Shown here: positions 28,320-38,700 of the stretch, piece by piece | How the letters are laid out: every line of letters begins with the position of its first letter | How positions within the stretch are numbered: the stretch's first letter is position 1 | Assembly: GCF_020740795.1 (NCBI RefSeq) | Contig: NC_067312.1 | Span: forward strand, 59,737,405 to 59,801,404 | From: Apus apus | Taxonomy: Eukaryota > Chordata > Aves > Apodiformes > Apodidae | Length of the DNA stretch: 64,000 nt | Direction of reading: 5' to 3' | Notes under the pieces: model-generated | What the model was told of the DNA's origin: nothing | What the model saw: the letters and a program-made list of their open reading frames with translations, nothing else | Databases searched by the model: none | Translations under genes and position numbers: made by a program

Positions 28320-29760
28320 AGCATATGGTATACTCAGCCTTGATCGGTCTTTAATTATATAGCTAGAAGTAAATGGACTGGATATTTTTGCCTATGGACA
28401 GAAAAATCTCTTCAGTGTCAGGAGTTTCCTTTTACTGCAAGACACAATAGATTTAAAATATGGTAACTTACACCCTGCATTCTTTCAAGGTAGCTATTCT
28501 CATTCATGGTGGGCACTCACACCCTTTTTGAGGAGTGAGGGTCCCCTCAGGATCTTGAAGGGTGAAAGGCTACAGGTTGCCACAGGCAACGTGCAGGAGC
28601 ATGCTGCTAGCAGGGCAGTCATTCCCTGGGCCTTGTGCTTATTGGTCTTGAGGAGACTCTCCCAACTTTGAATGTGGTACTTCCTTTCTTGCCTTCAGGA
28701 GCCTATTCTTTGTGGACCAAGACCTTCTGCTCCAAGGCAGAGATATTTCCCAGTAAAAGAACTTGCTGAACAGATTCCAAGAATCCCTTAACATCACAGT
28801 ATCCTCTGACTTTGGTATCTTGGAAAGACTAGTTGCTTCTCTCAACTAATGGCACATCAGCACTTAAGCTTGTAGCATAAAAACACCCAGTACAAAAGAA
28901 CTTCAAAGGCATATTTGCTGTGGTGGTTAAAACAGTCTGTTTGGCAGTCAGATCTGGTGCTCTTCTCCCAGCACCAGGTAGACACCACTGCTTCTATAGT
29001 ATCATTTGACTTGTGTTGGGAGTCCAAATAGTCCACCTAATCTCTGAGCTATTTTTCTTAAGGTAGGTGGAAATGCAGCCAGTGTAGTCAGGGATTCTTT
29101 TTCCATGTGCCACAGACTCATTCTGAACTTGATTGAATAAGCAGCTCTTCAAGAAGCTAAAGCTGATTTAAATGGACAGGAAGGTGGCAGACTTCCTTTG
29201 AAATAATCTCAAAATCTGAAATGGACAGGTTTGAGTTAGCTTTGCTTTCTTTCCACTAAAAGGCAAAACCCCATATAGTTTCTCAAGTGGTTTCCTGTGG
29301 TAAGGCTACACGTTAATTCCTTTGAGTAACGAGAATAAACCTAGATTGGTGTGAATCTTTGGAATCCCATTATGGAATTAATTGATTGTGCCTCTGTCAC
29401 AGTCATAGCTACATGCAAATTATAAGAGAACTCCATCACAAACACACTTAGAAGAACTTGGGAAAATAGAGCACAAAACCAGAAAACACAGAAGTGAGAA
29501 CCAAGATAAGGATAATTAAATAAGATGTTGCATAGGCAGTTCTGCTGTGGTTTGAGAATGACTCTTTATTGTTGCAATGATCCTGTAAACTTTTCCCCCA
29601 ATTCCAAATGAGCAGCTGACAAGTGCAGAAGCCTAATCTGTATTATGGCACTTGTACATGGGAGGGAGGAAAGAAAAAGACCAGTGTCATACATGTTTTT
29701 ACTGATTGTGAAACTTAGTGGTAGATACATGTTATATGAAAATAACAACAGAGTGCCCAC
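28320..29760. other. intergenic, nothing recognised
   Basis: Between the ARL14EPL 3' end and the start of the minus-strand candidate described next. A G+C-richer stretch at about 28.5-28.85 kb has open frames on the minus strand but no motif I recognise. Confidence 0.45.
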
Positions 29761-29886
29761 ATCTGATAGTTTTTATTAGGAATTACATAATACTACAGTG
29801 CATAACATTGTGGTTTTAAATAAATTGATTACCAGAACAGGCAGAGAACTTTTCCTAGTCTCTTATGAAATTGTCCTTTCTCCAGA

Positions 29887-30153
29887 TTACACTAGATCAT
29901 CTTTTTTACCTTGTAAGATATCAGTCTCAACAGAATGTTTTTTCCCTGTAGAATAAGTTTGCTTTAGAAAGCTAATGTTTAAAAATGGGGAAGCAGACCA
30001 ACCAACTGTTCCATAAGGTCCACTGGTCATTCTTCTCTCTCCCACCCTGATTATGTAGGTTGAACAGTCTGTGACACTGTCAGTTTCCTTTGCCTGTCTT
30101 TTCCTTCTCCATTTGGCTGCTTTTTTCCTGGCTACCAGTAATCCCACTGGTGG
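29887..30153 (-). CDS. putative 3' terminal exon of the minus-strand candidate
   Basis: 88 codons open from a good acceptor (ctttcatctttccttaag) to TAA, with AATAAA about 110 bases past the stop and a GT-rich stretch after it. It starts with a short apolar run followed by the basic cluster KKAAKWRRKRQ, then a polar tail. This is the best supported single piece of the candidate; no homologue is recognised. Confidence 0.28.
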   Translation of the reverse strand, partial: PPVGLLVARKKAAKWRRKRQAKETDSVTDCSTYIIRVGERRMTSGPYGTVGWSASPFLNISFLKQTYSTGKKHSVETDILQGKKDDLV

Positions 30154-30690
30154 CTTAAGGAAAGATGAAAGCACAGGTACATGTTAAAGTGCAGCCTAGC
30201 TAAGATACCAAAAATTGATTAAGTTTGCTTAATTTTATTTTGTTGTGCCTTCTACTGTGTTTCCCTTATTTACAATCCATATATATCTGGAAGAAGATAG
30301 CCACCCTCTGCTTTATTGGATTTTATTACTACAAAAAATCAATCTCATGTAAATTAATAATGTGTTCCTGTACAAATTTTTGTGAGGATAAGGGCTGTTG
30401 GTTCTCTACTAACCTTCTCTGTGCTTGGGCATTGTCTTACTGAGATCCTTTTGATTCCAGAAACTCTACTGTGCATCTCCTGCCATTCACAAACTCGAAA
30501 ACTCAGAAAACAAAACAGAGCTATGCACAGCATCTTGTTTGCCTTCATTGCACTCCATTAGACTTTTAGGCAGAAAGTAATCCACTCAAGACACTCACTA
30601 TTTAACTATCTGTCTATACTTCTCAATATCAGCTGTGACAGCTCTGAGAAAAAAAAACAGCTGTCCTTGCATATTGCATTGAATACTTAC

Positions 30691-30813
30691 AGCTGCTCCT
30701 AAAACCACAGCCAATTTGAAGGAAATATTAATTAAATTATAATAATATGGCTCAGAAGAGGTCACACTGAAGGGGAAGGTCACTAAATATGACTTTAAAG
30801 ATGTGAAGGTGTA
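30691..30813 (-). CDS. putative internal exon of the minus-strand candidate
   Basis: 41 codons, phase 0 at both ends, acceptor attcattgtcttaag with a long pyrimidine tract, donor GCT|gtaagt. It encodes SSEPYYYNLINISFKLAVV, with an N-glycosylation sequon (NIS) before an apolar run. The same frame stays open upstream for over 100 codons, so the left border is a choice. Confidence 0.22.
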
Positions 30814-32081
30814 CTTAAGACAATGAATGCCAGAGGCTTTAGCAGACAAGTGGAGAGATGAGAGTTTTGAGAAGGCAGCCCACAGCTGTACTGGCCCACT
30901 CCCGTGTCTGCCTCTGCCGATAAATGGGTAAATTATGCTGACTTTCTCTTGCTCCATCTTTGCAAATCCTTCATGTGAAGTTCCACAATGAAAACTTATA
31001 ATTTTTTTATATATATATTTATGTAAAGGCTCCATGTACCAATCTACAATTAACTATATAATGTAGGATTTCTGAAGCACAGACTAGGAATACAATAGAT
31101 TACAGCACTGTAAAACAGCTGTCAAAAAAAAAAATATCCCCAAAGCTCCCAAATTTTGTATGAAAAGTGTTATTTGGATTCCTGTCCACATGGACACTTA
31201 ACGTTAGGTAACCGCAGTAAACTTCATGGTATCCAGTTTATTAGAGTGCTTTAAAAATTATGAACAGTCAGCTCTGAGAGAGGTCAGATCTGTGGTTCCA
31301 GAAAGTCAAGGTATTTCAGACACAGCCTCAGAGCACTAAATTGTTTATCCTGTCTTAAAATTATCTTCTGTATATGGTGAGGTGCTATTCAATCCCACTG
31401 CATCATTTAGAGAAAACTAAGTCTATACTGATATTGAACTTATACTGGTATGTGCCAGCACTTGTCCAAGTAAGAACTTGACAATTAACGTTTGTCAGCC
31501 TCTGTAATTCAAACAAACTCAGAAAGCTGCTTAAGAAAAAAAAAAAACAAATCAAGCAAACACCACCACAAAAAACCCCCACTTTGAACTTTTTTTCAGG
31601 ACAGTTTTTGTTATCCTTTTAACACCTGTAAGAGCGTAACTTCACTTTCTTAGTATACATACACACCAGAGTAGAATACAGGTTTGATTCATTTCAGTGG
31701 GAAAACCAGATGACCTTGACAAAAAAAAATAGACAGATGCTTTCCAGAGAAATATTTAAATAAACTTCAGAAAAACATGAAAGCTTTACAGTTGCTGCAG
31801 CCCTGTTGAGTTTCTTAGCTAGTGATAACAATATTGATTGTAGCTTCTCCTTTGACACTTTGCTAATGATCTTAAAATATTTTAAAGTAAGTTATGTATG
31901 TTTCAATGGACTATTTTATTTGATCCCATTCTATCTGGAAAACACATATTTCAAGTCTGAGCAAATGACAACTTTGAACGTTAGTTAGAATGTTTAATTA
32001 ACCCTAATTTGCAATTTCGGCATGAACCATAGAAAGATTTCCTGACCTATCATTTGCAGAGGACAATGTATCTTTTCTCAC

Positions 32082-32211
32082 CTGGCCTGGGCCTGCAAAG
32101 TACTGATCTGTTTCTACTTTCCCTCGGATCTGAATGCTGGTCAGGAGCCTATCTGTTTGTGTTATAATGGTTAAATTAAGGCCTGTTGCCCACAGCTGAA
32201 TCTCTCGTGTG
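32082..32211 (-). CDS. putative internal exon of the minus-strand candidate
   Basis: One base plus 43 codons, donor CAG|gtgaga (near perfect), acceptor ctgtgag (weak). It contains REIQLWATGLNLTIITQTDR with a sequon NLT. The other two frames are closed by stops. Confidence 0.22.
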
Positions 32212-32989
32212 CTCACAGATGCCTTTGATTAAAGGAGTATGCTACGGAGCCCTGATTTCCATTGTGAAGCCCTGTGTCATCCAAATAATCTGACTCCACA
32301 CAACTGGATGCAAGAGTGAATGTTCACATATAAGCACAAAACCAGCAAACAATAAACCAGCATACGGAACCAATAACCTAAGAATCGCCTGCCCTTATTC
32401 ATAGTTCCCTGCCCTTACCCTTTCTGAGCAGAATCCAAGTAGTCCTGGTGATTTTAATGAGATTACTCATTCAGTGGAAAGCAAATAATTATACAGAAAG
32501 AATGAGAGATTGTCTCATAAGTCACAGACAGCAAAAGAGGAATGTTTCTTTCTAATAGACATAATTTAACTGAAATGCTTAGAACACACTTTAGAAAACC
32601 AAGTATTTTTTTCTACAAGATTTTAAAAGTTGAGCTATTTAATATTCGGTAAAAGGCACCATTCAATCCCTGCCACACCAATTTACAGTTTGCCAACTTC
32701 AACTGCTTAAGCCATTTGCAAGATGCAAGTGAAAAATTATGTGAAACATTATTGGTTTATTTTAACTGAGTTGTAGAATAATTATTTAGTCAGGGATATT
32801 GTACAAATAAGATCTTGAAGCAGTTCAAGATGGTCTTTTTGTGTACCTTCAGACGTAAGGACAACATAGATGAAGACAACACAAAAATGAAAGGTTTGAG
32901 TGTAGAGAGAATAGCATTTCAAGTAAGAGGTTAGGTAATAAAAAGTAGATAAAAAGGAGTAAAGAAAAAAGGGAAAATAATACACTCAC

Positions 32990-33119
32990 AAAAAACAGGT
33001 CCTGGTGGGCTCTTGAGAGCTTGCAGTCCTCAGTGCTTCATCAGCTTTACTCACTTTCTGCACATTTACTACCCGTTTTTTTTCATGACAGATATTTGTC
33101 TCTTGGTGCTTTAAGAACT
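32990..33119 (-). CDS. putative internal exon of the minus-strand candidate
   Basis: 130 bp with strong acceptor (ctggttttttag) and donor TT|gtgagt. Charged, helix-prone content (HEKKRVVNVQKVSKADEALR). Two bases in and two bases out, which fits both neighbours. Confidence 0.22.
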
Positions 33120-33212
33120 CTAAAAAACCAGATTCTTCAATTTCTCATGCAATTTATTACAGTGCTTAACTGACTGCGTGTAGAAAGTATTCCATAATCC
33201 CTAAATTTACAC

Positions 33213-33317
33213 CCTTTTCACGCTCCGTATGATCAGTTTGAACAGATAACCACAGAATTATTTTAAAAAGCAGAACCCAGATGAATTCTAACTGGAGGGC
33301 TGGGTGATAAGCAAAGT
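33213..33317 (-). CDS. putative internal exon of the minus-strand candidate (most 5' piece)
   Basis: 105 bp behind a strong acceptor (gattatggtttgttttacag), open in only one frame, with a weak donor (AGG|gtgtaa). It encodes a hydrophobic stretch followed by SVQTDHTEREK. No start codon or upstream exon could be attached. Confidence 0.18.
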
Positions 33318-33894
33318 CTGTAAAACAAACCATAATCAAACAACATGAAGGCTTGTTTGATCTTTGTGAAAGAAGATGCTATATAGTTCCATTTCTGGAA
33401 ACGCAAAGTAGGGGATACTGAGCTTTTCAGGACTGTTTTAAGGCAGTAAGTTAAGATTCCTAACTTTCATTACTAGCTAAAAGTCTCAGTCACTGATGCC
33501 TAAGATTTTATTTTAGGATGTGAGCAGATAAATCTAAAGCCCATCCAACATCCATTTTTGTATCCGACTATTTTGAGTCAAGATAACAAGTTACAATGTG
33601 ACTCGATATATGTCTTTAAATGGGTGGATAGTTAAGACAACTGATAAAATACATTAATGTAATATCATGAGCTCAATGAAAAAAGCTTTTGGAATAAATG
33701 GATTATGCATTAAACTATAAAGCAGTAATAAATTAATGGATGTATGAGAAGTCACAACTTTTTAAAATTCTTTTTTAGGAACAGAAAATATACTAGGGAA
33801 AAAATTACTTAATTTTCCATTTGACAGCACCTTGTCAAGTTAGGTTCATTATTTATTATTTCCAAACGGGTGCTCTCTTTCCTGTCTTTCTTTC

Positions 33895-34035
33895 GTGAGG
33901 CTTTGAACACAGAATAATACAGGGTAGAAGAAACCTCCAGAGGTCTCAAAGTCAGATCTCCCGTGTGAAGCAGGTCCAGCTGGAGCAGGTTGTTTAGGGT
34001 CCTGTCTGGTTGAATTTTTAATATTGTTTTGACTA
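33895..34035 (-). mobile_element. ancient CR1 3'-end remnant
   Basis: The + strand reads aaacctccagaggtc, then gtccagctggagcaggttg, then gggtcctgtctggttgaat. These are degenerate versions of the standard reverse-complemented CR1 3' region. It lies inside an 88-codon minus-strand open frame (33809-34075), which is therefore not a gene. Confidence 0.6.
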
Positions 34036-34303
34036 TTAATTTTGAATATTCATTTGATGCAATGAAAAAAGCCACACTTTATAACAGGTCCAAATGATTA
34101 TTTAACCACAGAATTGGCAGGAAAAACCAAGTGGCACATCCAATACCTGTATTAGCTGGAACTTTTTAATATAAGTAAGCAATTGTCTAGACTGCCAGTC
34201 GCCCTTGCTCATTTTGACTGAACAAACTTTATAAAATTCTGCTCTCAGGGGAGCTTTCCTAGAACTAGAAGTTAAATTATTTCAGCATGGAGTGAAACAC
34301 TAA

Positions 34304-34592
34304 TTTTTTTTTTTTCCCAGCCAAATAAATTTATTGAAAGAATATTGTCTTTTCATGTTTTGTAAGAGTACAGAAAAACAGATGAAATAGTTGAATATAA
34401 CTTTAATTTGCCCTGGAACAACAGCTTAAAAATGTAGCTGCTTTTCATAACAGCAACTGTGGGTCCACCTTCTGGTAAGAGGTATAGTAAAAATATTGTT
34501 AAATTCTCTGCCAGGAATTCTTTGAATCTGGTTGGAGTACAGCCACGTTTGTCACTCTTTTTTTCCCAAAGTTGGTTCTTAAGGCCTAACAT
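34304..34592 (-). other. minus-strand ORF followed by AATAAA and an A-run (possible retrocopy end or terminal exon)
   Basis: A 79-codon frame from an ATG at 34592 to TGA at 34353-34355. It is followed on the same strand by AATAAA (34335-34330) and, 14 bases on, by a run of 12 A (34315-34304). That spacing mimics a reverse-transcribed mRNA 3' end or a real polyadenylation site. The protein (start MLGLKNQLWEKK) matches nothing I know, and the sequence just upstream is a repeat, so coding status is doubtful. Confidence 0.22.
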
Positions 34593-34608
34593 TATCTTTT
34601 CAAATGTC

Positions 34609-34682
34609 CGGGCTGAAATCCTGGCCCTATTTGAAATTAATGACTAAAATTCCCTCACTTCAACAGAGGCAATATTTCAGCA
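34609..34682. repeat. degenerate palindromic amniote interspersed repeat
   Basis: The half starting gctgaaatcctggccctat and the half ending caatatttcag are imperfect inverted copies, in the style of the 'aaatcctggcc...tcaatgg' palindromic repeat common in turtle and crocodile genomes. Family name not assigned; recognition is from memory. Confidence 0.35.
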
Positions 34683-35447
34683 TATGTTTATAAAACAGTT
34701 CTTTACAGTACCTCCAAAATCTCCAGCTTTTCCCCACCTGTCTCTCAAGCCTATAATAAATTATTAACACATTCAGAAGTCTTTTGCAGACTTTTAAATA
34801 CTTTTAGTTGGCTTCCTAGGAAAACAAGGCTCACACATTCATGGCGCCTGTTCCTCTGTTTGCTTGTCCCACTGCCTGTTAGCCCATTTTTCAATTTCAG
34901 CCAAATCTGATGGAGACTGGGCGTCTCGCAGCCATTATCTACCGAGGAGAAATACCCAGTTCCGCGCCACTTCCGCGGGAGCCGAGATGTGAGCGCTGCT
35001 GCCCAGGTGTGTTGCCAGCCAGCGTGCCTGGAACGTGGCACTGTGTGCTCTGCGCCCTGTGGGGCAGGGGGGTCCGGTGGGGTGGGGAGAGAGCTTTTAC
35101 CTGGGGGGTCATTTATTTGGGGAAGACGGGAACACAGCCAGCCCGTTAGTGCCACGGCCTCTGGAACAATTTGCCGCAACAGCGCAGGTGTGACGAGGTC
35201 GTTACTACGGAGGAGTTGGCCGAGCCCTGCTTTGCAGCAGGCAGTGCCCGAGCCCCCGGGGAAAGAGGGCTCGGTGGGGCCCGGACAGGCCGAAGAGCGT
35301 CACACAACTCGCACCTCAGCGGCATGACTCAAATAAAATAACACGAGAGGGAAACACAACCCTTCGCTACCCCCCGCTTGGCACCAGTACGTCTTTAAAA
35401 CTCTCAAATCCGAGGATTTATTTCCAGTACAGCCCTTTCCAAGGGCT

Positions 35448-35463
35448 GGGGGGGGGGGGGGGG
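35448..35463 (+). repeat. G16 homopolymer
   Basis: Sixteen consecutive G residues upstream of COMMD10. Likely G-quadruplex forming and length-unstable, and a place where the assembly may be inaccurate. Confidence 0.9.
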
Positions 35464-35624
35464 CTGCAAACCTGTGAGGCGGGGCCCGGACATTTCCTTC
35501 GCACCGCAGGCCCCCAGGCCGAGGAAGCTGCCACGATTTTGTTCCGCCTTCAATCTAGACCCAAACGAGGGGGTCGGGCCCCTCAGCCCCCTGTGGCCTC
35601 CTCTGCTACCCTGACCGTGCCGCG

Positions 35625-35652
35625 CCGGGCCGGGCCGGGCCGGGCCGGGCCG
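35625..35652 (+). repeat. (CCGGG)5 pentanucleotide repeat
   Basis: Five tandem CCGGG units about 55 bases upstream of the COMMD10 start codon. Related GGGCC words recur in intron 1 near 35798-35820. It is probably in the promoter or 5' UTR. Confidence 0.9.
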
Positions 35653-35707
35653 CGCCGCTTGGGCCCGCCGGGCTGCCGTGGGGGGCGGGGCGGCAGCAGC
35701 AGCAGCC

Positions 35708-35739
35708 ATGGCGGCGCCCGTCGTGCCGGAGAGCGACAG
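35708..35739 (+). CDS. COMMD10: COMMD10 coding exon 1
   Basis: ATG in a strong Kozak context, 10 codons ([10 protein letters not shown]) and two bases, donor CAG|gtaccg. Preceded by five CAG/GCA units in the 5' UTR. Confidence 0.93.
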
Positions 35740-38700
35740 GTACCGGCTGCTCCGGCGGCCCCGCCGCTCCCGCGGCCCCGCGTTCCTCCAGCGGCACGGC
35801 CGGGCCGGGCCGGGCGGGCCAGGGGCAGAGCCGGGGGGCGGCGGGGCCTGGCTCCCCCTGACTGCTTCCCCTCCTTTCGCGCAGCATCCGCAGGGCCGTG
35901 TCGCTGCTCAACGCCGTGGACCCGGGCCGGTTCCCGCGGCTGCTCTCACGCCTGCTCCAGAAGCTACACCTGAAGGTTGGCGGGGCGGGCGGCGGAGCGG
36001 GGGAGGCTTCTGTGGCCGCGTTCCGTGGCGGAAGGCGGGGTTCCCGTGTGCGGGAGGGCCTGCCGGGCAGGCACGGGGCGCAGCCGGGCCCTGCCGGGGC
36101 TGTGGCCGCGCTGCTGCGGTCGAAGCGGCGGGAGGTTCTGCGGGAGGCGGTTCTGCGGGCGGCAGCGCCGGTGTAGCCGGGGCAGGGCGGCCCGCCGAGC
36201 TCCGCTCCGCTCCCGGCAGCGCCGGCAGTCGGGCCTTGCCTGCCGTGCGCTGGGAGCGAGCAGCGCCGAGGCGGGAGTTGGGTCCCTCCTCTGGCCCAGG
36301 GACGCGCAGCCGCTGCCTGGCCGGACAGACGCGGCCCTCAGGGAAACTGAGGGACAGCTACTTCCATTTTTAGTGTATTTTTTTGACCTTAATTAATTAA
36401 ACTGTTAATTAAACTGAACTATTTCAGGTGGACGAGCCGAGAACTAGTGATGAAAGGACTAGTAACGGTTGTTATCACCCGCTTCCATCATCTCCCCGGG
36501 CTGGTGTCACAGAGAACGCTGTCAGGGGAGATGCAGGCTCCTTAGCTTGTGGTACAAACTCTCCTCTTGCCCTCGCAGGGGGAAGAATAAATGCATATGT
36601 AAAATTTTTTTTCCTCATTTCTGAAAGAAATGAGAATGTCCATCAACCAAGGCCATCTGTGGAACTGAGGTTAAAAATTAAGTCCATAACTTTAAGTGAA
36701 TCTTTTTCTCATCTTTACAGAAAGTTTCCTTTTTTATTATTTTTTTTCACTGTAGACCAAATAATACATGAAAAAAAGGAAGAAAATCAGTAGTCAGTTT
36801 CATCACACAGGGCCAAAAAGTCAAGTGGAGGTTAAGTGTAACCTGGGCACTAAGTACTGCTGAGGAAGCTGTAAGATAAATCTTAAAACAGAAATTATTT
36901 TGTTGAGTTTAATTATCTTTCTGTGTCGATTATTGTTTATTCCCTTGTTTCATGTTTAGAAGAAATATTTTAAAATACAGAATTTATTTTCAATACACAG
37001 ATGTACAAAAACTAGATATTAAAATATAACCAGTTAGGAGCAGGATGGGGAGAAAATGCAAATGTCTTAAATTCTGTAATAAATATAATAATTCTGAGAC
37101 TACAAAAATTGTTTTGATTATTTGATTCAGTTGCTGATTTTATTCTTACCATAATTATTAGCTTGGATGCTGCTGTTATTGCAGAGGGTTTTCTCAGTTG
37201 TTTTGCATGGGTATTAACTAATTGGTATCCATAAAGTGTTAACAACTTTTTTTTTTTTTAGCTACTCAATAATCATTTAGTAGTTCATCACAATTTTATT
37301 CAGAGTTTACAAGGGGTGGTGTGGTCTTTTTAATTTAGTCCACTCCATCAATCTCATTAATCTTTCAGCTGGTCTTTCCCAAGCATCTGACTCTAGGGCA
37401 TGTTAAATCATTGCAAACTTTAAATAAGCTTAATTGCCTTAACTGCATTTCCTTCTCACAGCTAAGGATTCAAACAGTGCTTCGATTTTGATACTCTTTT
37501 TACAGATGTTGCTATCATTGAAGTTTTTCTGTAATGGCCTCATTTTGTTTATTCTGACAGCTCAATTGCTTTTTTTGTCTAGCTTTGCAGTTTTGGATTA
37601 CTAAGTGGTCTAAATATGGTATTTTGATGTCTGTAACATAGATTTACTAGTAATTACATTTTCAAAGATAGCAGTATCTGCATTTAGATGACTATTTAAT
37701 TTGCTGTGGTATAATAAATATAATCGCTATACTTTTAAAGTCTAGCACATTCTCAGTAAACTTCAGTAGTTCAGTAGGCTATGGATTCAAATCTGACTTT
37801 CAAAATTACCATGTATTAGGCCTTTATTTCCTTCGTAACAGCATGGGTCGTTTTCAGAAGAGTGTGGAAGAGGCTTGTGTAACAGACTTCACTACAGTTT
37901 TACCTTTTGTTTTCTTTATGTTCTAATTCAAGTAACTGACTTCTTACTGTTCTCATTTTTATTTATAAATTATTTTTGGAGATCATCAGATAGTTGAAAG
38001 AAAAATATTTATTTAGTGTGTCTTAGGTGCAAAGAGAAAGCTTTCTCTTTCGACGTATTTCAAGTAATCCTGGTAAATTTTCATCTGATACTGTTGGCTT
38101 TTCATTTTGATTTTTAGTGAGAGGTATTGCACTGTATTTTTCTGTTGGAAAAGAGCTTTACTTTGTTGTTCCTATTTAAAAGCAACTGTACATCCACTGT
38201 GTTTATAAAAAGGGGGAGAAAGGTTTTGTTTTTTTTGGCAAGCATGTTCTTGATAGTTCAATGGAATCTTAGGACTAACCGTTTTTGTCCTTCAGACTGA
38301 AAGTAGCTTTAGTGAAGAAGAAGAAGAAAAACTTCAGATCGCTTTTTCGTTGGAAAAGCAGGATCTTCATCTAGTTCTGGAAACTGTATCATTCATTTTG
38401 GAACAGGTACCTTCTTTCTGTTCTTATGAATTGATAAATATGTATTTTTTTAACCAATTGAGGATTTAAAAAATATAAAAGTCAAGTTAAAAAGGAATTA
38501 GTGAAAACATACATCTGTAGTATATTATGTATGTTTTGGAGGCATAATTTTATTGCTTTTGTTTTAATGTCTTCCTCATTGGGATCAGACTCATTGCATT
38601 TGTGGAGTGAATCTCCAGCGAATGTAACTTCAGATGGTGAAAGCGAGCTCTGCTTTCTGAGAGTTGTTGATTATTATGATATGTAATCTTCCCTCTTTAC

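Larger units (their letters stand above)
29772..33317 (-). other. candidate unannotated minus-strand spliced coding unit (five putative exons)
   Basis: Read 5' to 3' on the minus strand, five open segments with GT-AG borders join in phase: 33317-33213, 33119-32990, 32211-32082, 30813-30691 and 30153-29887. Together they give about 250 residues ending in TAA at 29887-29889, followed by AATAAA at 29777-29772. Strong sites are the acceptors ttgttttacag, ctggttttttag and ctttccttaag, and the donors CAG|gtgaga and GCT|gtaagt. Weak sites are the first donor (AGG|gtgtaa) and the third acceptor (ctgtgag). The last two exons join a hydrophobic run (FKLAVVLGAA then PPVGLLVA) to a basic stretch (RKKAAKWRRKRQ), as in a single-pass membrane protein with an inside tail. 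The first segment also has a hydrophobic stretch (FIWVLLFKIILWLSV). I recognise no family and no initiating exon. Some borders were chosen to fit phase, so chance remains a real explanation. Confidence 0.25.
34950..36350. promoter_or_regulatory. COMMD10: COMMD10 CpG island promoter
   Basis: CpG-rich from about 34.95 kb and densest from 35.44 to 36.34 kb, covering COMMD10 exons 1 and 2. It contains a GC box (GGGGGCGGGG, 35681-35690) 18 bases before the ATG and no TATA box, as in housekeeping genes. At the left edge an ETS-type core lies on the minus strand (GCGGAAGTGGC, complement near 34967-34978). A minus-strand donor, CCCCAG|gtaaaa (exon end 35101), suggests possible divergent transcription. 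Confidence 0.8.

Noticed and set aside
30598-31035. 145-codon minus-strand frame as a single-exon gene
   Set aside because: Strong splice sites inside it fit an exon better than a continuous gene; its first third is AT-rich and unlike coding sequence.
33809-34075. 88-codon minus-strand frame that looks protein-like and could be an exon of the minus-strand candidate
   Set aside because: Its core is a degenerate CR1 3' end, and its phase does not fit the neighbouring segments.
34751-35179. 142-codon minus-strand frame
   Set aside because: No ATG start (opens at TTG), spans the edge of a CpG island, and shows no domain or consistent splice sites.
35539-36396. Long + strand frames (up to 231 codons) over COMMD10 exons 1-2
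   Set aside because: They read through clear splice sites in the wrong frame; Arg/Gly/Ala-rich shadow of the GC-rich island.
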